From the NCBI GenBank assembly GCA_036841525.1, contig DAITVZ010000002.1:124001-188000 (forward strand): 64,000 bases of DNA, in the 5' to 3' direction. Each line of letters starts with the position of its first letter. The stretch's first letter is position 1. The notes beneath the pieces are model-generated. The model had not been told where the DNA came from. It saw only the letters and a program-made list of their open reading frames with translations, and made no database searches. Of the stretch, positions 58,642 through 64,000 are shown piece after piece. The position numbers were made by a program, and so were the translations under genes. The stretch is from JAAYEA01 sp012689325. Its GTDB lineage: Bacteria > Chloroflexota > Anaerolineae > JAAYEA01.

Positions 58642-60663
58642 CTAGCTCTGCTTGATAAAGTACTGCTCGACGCGGCTGTTGGCCGGGGAGAGCAAGTGCC
58701 AGTCCACCACCAGCTCCTCCGGCACGTTGCGGAAGTTGTTCTTCACGATCACCACCTGCGGCGGCGAGGTGGCCACGCCCAGCAGCCACAGGTTCTCCTT
58801 GTTGAGCTCCAAGATCTGGCGGAAGAGCGCCTTCTGCTTCTCTTCGTCCACCGTCACCTTGATCTCGTCGTACAGCTCGAGCGTCTTGAGCACGTCGCCG
58901 GTGGGCTCGATGCCCTCCTTGCCCTGGGTGCCCCACCACTGTGCATACTGCACAAAGTGGTGAGACTCGGTGCTGAACGGCAGGAACCAGCGCGGGTCGA
59001 TGAGCGGGTTGAACTCGGCCGAGCCGGTCCAAACGCCCATGTCGTGCTCGTTGGCCAGCTTGCGCTCGTACATCAGGTCACGGGACTCTTCCTTGGTCTG
59101 CAGGTCCACCCCGATCTTTTTCCACTGAGCGCCCAGCAGTTCACCAATTGCGCTCCACGCGCCAAAGACCGGCGCGTACTCAAAGATGATGGTCAGTCGC
59201 TTGCCATCCGGGCGCAACCGATAGCCGTCGGCGTCCTTGTCCTTCAGGCCCATCTCGTCCAAGAGCGCGTTGGCCTGGTCCGGGTCGTACTCGATCTTCC
59301 ACTTGGCATACTCTTCCCAGTAGTGGGCGGAGGTCGGCAGCGGCGAGATTTGGCTCGGCTCGGCCATGCCCAGGTAGACGGCCTGGATGATCTCATCGCG
59401 GTTCATGCCCAGGGAGAGCGCATAGCGGAAGCGCTTGTCCTGCACGATGGCCCGCAACACCTCGTCCTTGTTGGTCTGGTTGAGCGCCAGGCAAGCGTCG
59501 GAGGCGAGCCCCTGCTTCCAGAGCAGCACGCGATAGTCACCCTTTTCCTTGTTGTCCTGGAAGATCGGATAGTTGTCGAAGGTGATGTGCCGGAACTGCA
59601 TGTCCACCTCGCCGGAGGCAGCGCGCAGGTTGATCACCGCGGCGCTCTCGACGATGACGAACTCGATCCGGTCGATGTAGGGCAGTTGGTTCCCCTCGGG
59701 ATCCACCTTCCAATAGTAGGGGTTGCGCTCATAGACCACGGGGATCTTGGGCGGCAGCACGGTGGGCTTCCAAGGATAGATCACCGGCTTGTCCAGGTTC
59801 ACCTGATAGTTGTTCCGGTCGCTATAGTACTGGTACCAGAACTCGAAACCGGCGGCCTTGGCCGCGGCCTCCAGCTTGGCCTTGTCCGTATACTTGACCT
59901 GGAACTGCTTCATATAGTGCTCGGGGGCCTGGGCCATCCAGCTCCCGTCGGCCGAAGCCAGCTTGACCATGCAGAGGCCATAGGGCGCGCCAAAGGTCAG
60001 CCGCGCCGTATAGTCGTCCACGGCCTCCACGACCATGGGCGTCCCGCCCGGCGACCAGGTGCTGGAAAAGTTGGGCGTCTGCTCCTTGTCCTTCCAGACA
60101 ACCTCGCAGGGATAGACCAGATCGGTGGCCGTGTAGGGCTCGCCATCCGACCACTTCATGCCCTTGCGCAGCTTGAAGGTGAACTGCTTGCCATCCGGAG
60201 AGATCTCCCAGCTCGTGCAGATATTGGGGATCATGCCGCCGCCGTCGGGGGTAAAGCGGACCAGGTTCTCGTAGCTCAGGCGGCTGGTGATGAGCATCGC
60301 ATCGCCCGCCGAGGTGGAGAGCCGGTGCCAGGTGCCGCCGTATTGCCCGATCTCTTCCCAAACCTCGATGACCAAGGGGGTCTCCGGCAGGCGCTCGTCC
60401 ACCGGCGGCAACTGCCCTTGCTGCACCTTGCCCGCCAGTTGGGGGGACTCGCCGTACTTCATCACCACCGGGGTGGCGGTGACCACCTTCTCGACCGCGA
60501 CTTCCTTGGAGACGACCACCGTCTCCTTGACGACCTTTTCCACCGGCACTTCTTTTTCCACGATCAGCGGGGTCGGCTGCGCGCAGCTTGCCGCCGCCGC
60601 GCCCACCGCCACCATGGCGGATCCCCTCAGGAAATCCCTGCGGGTGAGTTTCTTGCCAAACAT
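58642..60663 (-). CDS. Family 5 ABC transporter solute-binding lipoprotein
   Basis: 673 residues. A twin-arginine signal (LTRRDFLRGSAMVAVGAAAA) with a lipobox and Cys27 (AAASC) means export in folded form followed by lipidation. A Glu-Lys-Val-rich linker (EKEVPVEKVVKETVVVSKEV) follows, as in many Chloroflexota solute-binding proteins. The body has the SBP_bac_5 features: ISPDGKQFTFKLRKGMKWSDGEPYTA (start quoted as SPDGKQFTFKLRKGMKWSDG) and NPYYWKVD. Such proteins bind oligopeptides or oligosaccharides. No permease or ATPase gene is adjacent. GAGGAG precedes the ATG, and a leader of about 275 nt contains a terminator-like structure. Confidence 0.95.
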   Translation of the reverse strand: MFGKKLTRRDFLRGSAMVAVGAAAASCAQPTPLIVEKEVPVEKVVKETVVVSKEVAVEKVVTATPVVMKYGESPQLAGKVQQGQLPPVDERLPETPLVIEVWEEIGQYGGTWHRLSTSAGDAMLITSRLSYENLVRFTPDGGGMIPNICTSWEISPDGKQFTFKLRKGMKWSDGEPYTATDLVYPCEVVWKDKEQTPNFSSTWSPGGTPMVVEAVDDYTARLTFGAPYGLCMVKLASADGSWMAQAPEHYMKQFQVKYTDKAKLEAAAKAAGFEFWYQYYSDRNNYQVNLDKPVIYPWKPTVLPPKIPVVYERNPYYWKVDPEGNQLPYIDRIEFVIVESAAVINLRAASGEVDMQFRHITFDNYPIFQDNKEKGDYRVLLWKQGLASDACLALNQTNKDEVLRAIVQDKRFRYALSLGMNRDEIIQAVYLGMAEPSQISPLPTSAHYWEEYAKWKIEYDPDQANALLDEMGLKDKDADGYRLRPDGKRLTIIFEYAPVFGAWSAIGELLGAQWKKIGVDLQTKEESRDLMYERKLANEHDMGVWTGSAEFNPLIDPRWFLPFSTESHHFVQYAQWWGTQGKEGIEPTGDVLKTLELYDEIKVTVDEEKQKALFRQILELNKENLWLLGVATSPPQVVIVKNNFRNVPEELVVDWHLLSPANSRVEQYFIKQS

Positions 60664-60822
60664 CAGTGTCTTCTCCTCTCTGACCTAGCTCGACTTGCCA
60701 CCACGAAAGTCTCCGCTCCGCTGCCGCGAACCACAACCCTATCCACATCGGGGTTGCGCTCCCTCACGGCAGTGCATGTCCGTCAGATATGGGTGCTACC
60801 ACCCCCTTCCCCCTCCAAGACG

Positions 60823-60890
60823 AAAAAGGCAGACAGGGCCGATCGCCTTAGCTCACGATGCGTAGCTACAGCGAGCGTTCCTGCCTGCCT
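60823..60890 (-). terminator. Terminator-like hairpin in the solute-binding protein leader
   Basis: On the minus strand AGGCAGGCAGG (60890-60880) pairs with CCTGTCTGCCT (60837-60827), 11 bp with one G-U, followed by TTTTCG. The 42-nt loop holds an inner hairpin (GCTCGC with GTGAGC, one G-U, around GTAGCTAC). It lies about 50 nt downstream of the predicted transcription start and 160 nt before the ATG, so it may be an attenuator. It could instead end transcription from the upstream enolase-superfamily gene. The rest of 60664-60970 shows no gene. Confidence 0.5.
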
Positions 60891-60945
60891 TGGTCATCCT
60901 GTCGGCTCCTACACGAATGCAACGGCCTACCAGATAGACTGTACT

Positions 60946-60974
60946 AGTATAACTGACAATCCCCTAGTTGTCAA
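60946..60974 (-). promoter_or_regulatory. Sigma-70-type promoter overlapping the enolase-family stop codon
   Basis: On the minus strand TTGACA (60974-60969), 17 bp, TATACT (60951-60946): 11 of 12 consensus positions. The -35 box covers the TGA stop (60973-60971) of the upstream gene. Predicted start near 60939. Confidence 0.65.
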
Positions 60975-62371
60975 AAGGCCGCGGCGGCAGGCGGCAGAGC
61001 GCGGGCGATCTCGCACAGGCGATAGCCAAAGCCCGGCCCTCCTACCGAGGAGAGGTCCACTTGGCCCTGGCGCCGCCGATACAGCCCGGGATGCGCCGAC
61101 TCTTCCGGCCGCGAGGCATCCGGGTAGAACTGCATGGCGTTGGTCTCCACACCCATGATCGTCCCGGCGTGCGCCGCCAGCAACACATGGGGAATCTGCG
61201 CCAACATGGGGTTGGTCAGGTCCTGCACCATCAGCGTCATGCCGTGGGCCTTGGCCCAGCAGAGGGTCAACAGCGCGCCGGTCTGCGTCTTGCACGTCTT
61301 GAGCGCCACGCCGCTCCACCCCAGCGACCGCCCCAGCCGCACCAGCCGCCAGTCGTGGGCGCTCTCGTCCATGAATAGCGGCTTGCGCGCCGAGACGCTA
61401 TGCACGTCGATGCGGTGCTCTTCCAGCTCGTAGGGGAAGGGCTGCTCCACGTAGAGGATCATGCCATAGAGGCGAGGATGCTCCCACAGCAGCCGGTCCA
61501 GGATATCGTTGACGTACGCGGGGTCGGTGACGGTGCAGTTGAAATCGCTGGTCAGCCAATGGGCGCCGCCCGCCACGGCCATCTCGCCGACGCGCACTAG
61601 CCTCTGATAGTCCCATTCAGCGTCGTTGCCCCGCAGCTTGACCTTGAGGCACTTGAGCCCATCGCGGGCGATCCAGTCGGTGAGCGCCACCGGGTAGCCG
61701 TCGTTTGGCTCGGCCCCGGTCAACTCGGACGGCTCCACCAGGTCCAGCCCGCCCACCAGGTGCCAGGCGGGCAGCCGGTCAGGCCGCGGATAGACCAGGT
61801 AATCCCGCGGATAGCGTCCGGCGAACGAGACCGCCGCCCCCTCAGCCGGCTCCAGAAAGCGGGCCAGGTCGCGGCTCAGGTAGGGCGGGCCGTAGGTCGC
61901 ATAGGTTGGCACGTCGTGCAGCACCCCGTAGGCGTCGTGCAGGGCGATGTCGTAGGCGGAGCAGCAAACCAGCGCCGCCAGCCAGGGCATGGCCTCCGCC
62001 GTCCCGCGCTCGGCGTTCAGCCGCGCCAGGAGCCCGGGCAGCGCCTGCTCCAGAAAGTCGTGCCCCACCTCCAGGGGGTGGCCGTAGACGTCGAACCTGG
62101 TCCAGGCCTCCGCAAGCAGCACGCAGAAGCGCCTGAGCGCCTCGTGTCGCTCGGCATAAGAAAGGCGGCTGGGCCAGACCCACTGCACGCTGAGGGGCGT
62201 CTCCCCCCACCCCACCGCGGTGCGCCCCTGCCGGTCGGCCACGGTCAGCCGGACGCGGGCGCAGGTGACATAGGTGAGCGTCTCCGGCCCGAACTTGAGC
62301 GGGACGCGCGTCTCCACGGGCAGAAAGTACAGCTCGGCCGCCACGGGGCGAACATCGGTTACTTGGCTCAT
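60971..62371 (-). CDS. Mandelate racemase/enolase superfamily protein
   Basis: 466 residues. The capping domain (about 1-150) and C-terminal barrel carry the expected residues: K243-V-K245 in CLKVKLRG, first metal ligand D276 in LTSDFNC, E309 in YVEQPFP, D335-E336 in FMDES, and K358 in VALKTCKTQ as the opposite acid/base. With both barrel lysines it resembles the muconate-lactonising/dipeptide-epimerase subgroup. It is about 80-100 residues longer than typical members because of insertions near 100-230. The family abstracts a proton alpha to a carboxylate, as in sugar-acid dehydratases. GGGAGGG precedes the ATG. Confidence 0.9.
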   Translation of the reverse strand: MSQVTDVRPVAAELYFLPVETRVPLKFGPETLTYVTCARVRLTVADRQGRTAVGWGETPLSVQWVWPSRLSYAERHEALRRFCVLLAEAWTRFDVYGHPLEVGHDFLEQALPGLLARLNAERGTAEAMPWLAALVCCSAYDIALHDAYGVLHDVPTYATYGPPYLSRDLARFLEPAEGAAVSFAGRYPRDYLVYPRPDRLPAWHLVGGLDLVEPSELTGAEPNDGYPVALTDWIARDGLKCLKVKLRGNDAEWDYQRLVRVGEMAVAGGAHWLTSDFNCTVTDPAYVNDILDRLLWEHPRLYGMILYVEQPFPYELEEHRIDVHSVSARKPLFMDESAHDWRLVRLGRSLGWSGVALKTCKTQTGALLTLCWAKAHGMTLMVQDLTNPMLAQIPHVLLAAHAGTIMGVETNAMQFYPDASRPEESAHPGLYRRRQGQVDLSSVGGPGFGYRLCEIARALPPAAAAF

Positions 62372-62400
62372 AACGGACCCTCCCAGCGCCGACCGGCTCT

Positions 62401-64000
62401 CTATTCTTGCACCAACACCCGCGCCGAGCGCGGCGCCAAGGGGACCGCGTCACCCGCCGCGATCACCTCGCCGGTGACCAAGTCGCGCAAAGCCGTGCGC
62501 CCGGGCGCCAGCTTGCCCACAGCAAAGCTTGCCTCGGCCTCCGACCAGTTCGCCACTACCAGGTAGCGCCGCCCATCCTGGCCCCGCACGTCCACCGCGC
62601 GCAGCCACTCGCCCGGCAGCGCCGCCACCTTGGCCGCTCCGGCCGCCTGGCGGGTGCGCCCCGTGTCGGCGCTGGCGATCACCTGCCAGCCCACGTCCAA
62701 GATGACGCGGTCGGCGTCCACGGCGTGCGTCCCTTTGACATGATGGAAGCAGATCTCGTCCACGTAGAGCGATTGGAACCGCCCGCCCCGTCGCCGCTGC
62801 GCCCGGTCCACCACCAGCTCGTCGGCGCCATAGAGGCCGATCACGCCCACGCGCCCGGCCAGACAGGCCCAGCGGCTGCCCAGCGGCACGGCCTCGTCGC
62901 GCTCCGGCGGGCTGCATAGCTCGACCTGGCCGCCTTCCACCTCCAGCAGCCGACGAAAGCCGTTATAGAGGTCGTTGGGCAGGTTGAGCTGGAGCCCCTT
63001 GACTTCCGCGGTATAGGTGCGCACGGGCAGCGTGCGGGCGTATTGCAGGCCGACCACGGTGTGGTCATCCGGCAGCGCGACGTAGGCGATCTGGTGCACG
63101 GCGGAGGCCGGACGCAGATACCCCTCCTCCAGCGCCACGTTCACGCCCTCCATCACGGCGCCACGGGTGATGAAACCACCGTCAAAGGTCTCCACCTTTT
63201 GCGCCAGCAACTGGCGGTGGTCGTCGCGAGCGCCGGGAAAGACCCCCGTATCGCCCAGGAACCGCACCGTCCCCGCCAGGTTGTGCTGCCACTCGGCCAG
63301 GTGCCCATCGTCCGGCGGCTGGCAGAGCCCTTGCGCCAGTCCCAGCGCCCGCCAGGAGAAGGAGGCCAGCCGCGTTGGGCTGCGATGGAGCGCCGCGCCA
63401 TGCTCTGGCTCGCTCCAGAGCCCGCCGGCGCTGGCCTCAAAGCTGCCGCTAGCGGCGGGCGGCTGGAGCCCGCTCTGGTGCAGGTAGGTCGCCATCATCG
63501 CCAGCGCGCAAGCGCGGTCCGACTCGAGTCGGGTATAGTAGTAGGGGCTCAGCTCCAGCAGCGTGGTCATGCGCTTGCCGTAGAACGTCCCATCGCCATT
63601 GTGGGCCGCCTCCCCCTCCACAAGCCGCATCTGCCCCTCCAGCAGCTCGAAGGCGTGGGGCTCCTGCAGCACTTGCGCGGCATAGGGAAGCGTCGGCAGC
63701 AGGAACTCTTGGCAATAGACGTAGCGGATGCGGCTATCTCCGCCGATGCGGGCCAGCCGCCCGTCGGCAAAGATCATCCGCCGCAGCACCCGCCAGAGGT
63801 CCGCGTTGTGGTGGTAGAGCGTCTCGGGGACAGGCAGCCCTTGGCCGCGCATGTCAAAGTGCAGCATCGCCGCGTTGGAGAGGCAGATCACCATGTAGCC
63901 GACATTGAGGTACCCGTGGTGGTCCAGGGCATAGTTGGGGAAAAAGTTGGCCCCGGCAAAGCGATCCCGCACCAGCTTGCCCGCCAGCACCGCCTCGCTG
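62401..64000 (-). CDS. Partial carbohydrate-active protein, heparinase-like helical toroid (tentative)
   Basis: The frame enters from the right edge and runs 532 codons to TAG at 62401-62403, so the N-terminus is missing. The visible part starts with a helical region containing FFPNYALDHHGYLNVGYM and YLHQSGLQPP, then beta-rich segments (TYTAEVKGLQLNLPNDLY, GVIGLYGADELVVDRAQ) and ends in a small beta domain YLVVANWSEAEASF. A helical toroid followed by beta-sandwiches is the plan of heparinase/alginate-lyase-like or six-hairpin enzymes, but I see no decisive motif. The enolase-superfamily gene follows 29 bp after its stop on the same strand. Confidence 0.6.
   Translation of the reverse strand, partial: SEAVLAGKLVRDRFAGANFFPNYALDHHGYLNVGYMVICLSNAAMLHFDMRGQGLPVPETLYHHNADLWRVLRRMIFADGRLARIGGDSRIRYVYCQEFLLPTLPYAAQVLQEPHAFELLEGQMRLVEGEAAHNGDGTFYGKRMTTLLELSPYYYTRLESDRACALAMMATYLHQSGLQPPAASGSFEASAGGLWSEPEHGAALHRSPTRLASFSWRALGLAQGLCQPPDDGHLAEWQHNLAGTVRFLGDTGVFPGARDDHRQLLAQKVETFDGGFITRGAVMEGVNVALEEGYLRPASAVHQIAYVALPDDHTVVGLQYARTLPVRTYTAEVKGLQLNLPNDLYNGFRRLLEVEGGQVELCSPPERDEAVPLGSRWACLAGRVGVIGLYGADELVVDRAQRRRGGRFQSLYVDEICFHHVKGTHAVDADRVILDVGWQVIASADTGRTRQAAGAAKVAALPGEWLRAVDVRGQDGRRYLVVANWSEAEASFAVGKLAPGRTALRDLVTGEVIAAGDAVPLAPRSARVLVQE

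Noticed and set aside
60664..60945. Known riboswitch (cobalamin, TPP, SAM, glycine, guanidine) in the leader
   Set aside because: I looked for the short conserved boxes of these classes and found none; only the hairpins are reported.
58621..61158. 845-codon open frame on the plus strand
   Set aside because: It is antisense to the solute-binding protein, its leader and part of the enolase-family gene. The translation has no domain pattern and is rich in residues expected from reading GC-rich codons backwards.

Overview
This 64 kb window is GC-rich bacterial chromosome, most likely a metagenome-assembled contig of a Chloroflexota (Anaerolineae-like) organism. The pointers are the Glu-Lys-Val-rich linker behind the lipobox of the family 5 solute-binding protein, Thr-Pro stalks on secreted proteins, an SBBP-repeat protein, MacA-type adaptors with repetitive coiled coils, and dense carbohydrate and sulfatase gene content. 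The phylum is inferred; there is no rRNA or other phylogenetic anchor here. A run of 100 N at 41426-41525 marks a scaffold gap inside a Thr-Pro-rich coding repeat. I see no tRNA, rRNA, CRISPR array, insertion sequence or prophage.

Layout. 1-4638 (+): TPR protein, sugar-phosphate isomerase-like TIM barrel, GH4 glycosidase, GNAT acetyltransferase, nitrilase-like amidohydrolase. 4774-11000 (-): housekeeping block with rdgB, murJ, a TPR membrane protein, a 38-residue membrane peptide, nadK and recN. 11159-16373 (+): glycan cassette of sulfatase, sialidase-like propeller, second sulfatase and PL22 oligogalacturonate lyase behind one promoter. 16430-22004 (-): MacAB-like efflux operon with an added nitrilase-fold enzyme and a small exported protein; its promoter carries three direct repeats at 11-bp spacing. 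22170-31220: polysaccharide deacetylase, two single-pass coiled-coil proteins, a zinc-finger protein, an MFS transporter, a transglutaminase-like membrane protein and a Cys-rich small protein. 31452-35056: Gfo/Idh/MocA oxidoreductase, DUF5060/DUF4038-type glycosidase and alpha/beta hydrolase.

35371-42635: a large beta-propeller lipoprotein diverges from an SBBP-repeat secreted protein, followed across the gap by another secreted protein. 42756-48454: FAH-family hydrolase, then a four-gene minus-strand operon (URO-D family protein, D-aminoacylase, D-threonine-aldolase-like PLP enzyme, SMP-30 lactonase). 48537-55109 (-): six-gene operon of a three-gene ABC-2 exporter, a six-hairpin glycosidase, an M20 peptidase and an unknown protein. 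55277-58577 (+): a eukaryotic-type topoisomerase IB, an ArsR-family regulator and a deacetylase-like barrel protein. 58642-64000 (-): orphan solute-binding lipoprotein with a long structured leader, an enolase-superfamily enzyme and a partial carbohydrate-active protein.

The main theme is uptake and intracellular breakdown of sulfated, acylated or uronic-acid-containing oligosaccharides, plus envelope export systems. The most surprising gene is the topoisomerase IB at 55277-57064. It resembles the nuclear enzyme of eukaryotes across the whole core, coiled-coil linker and C-terminal domain, with all five catalytic residues present. Several start codons were moved from the longest open frame because a strong ribosome binding site or promoter fixes them; the evidence says where.
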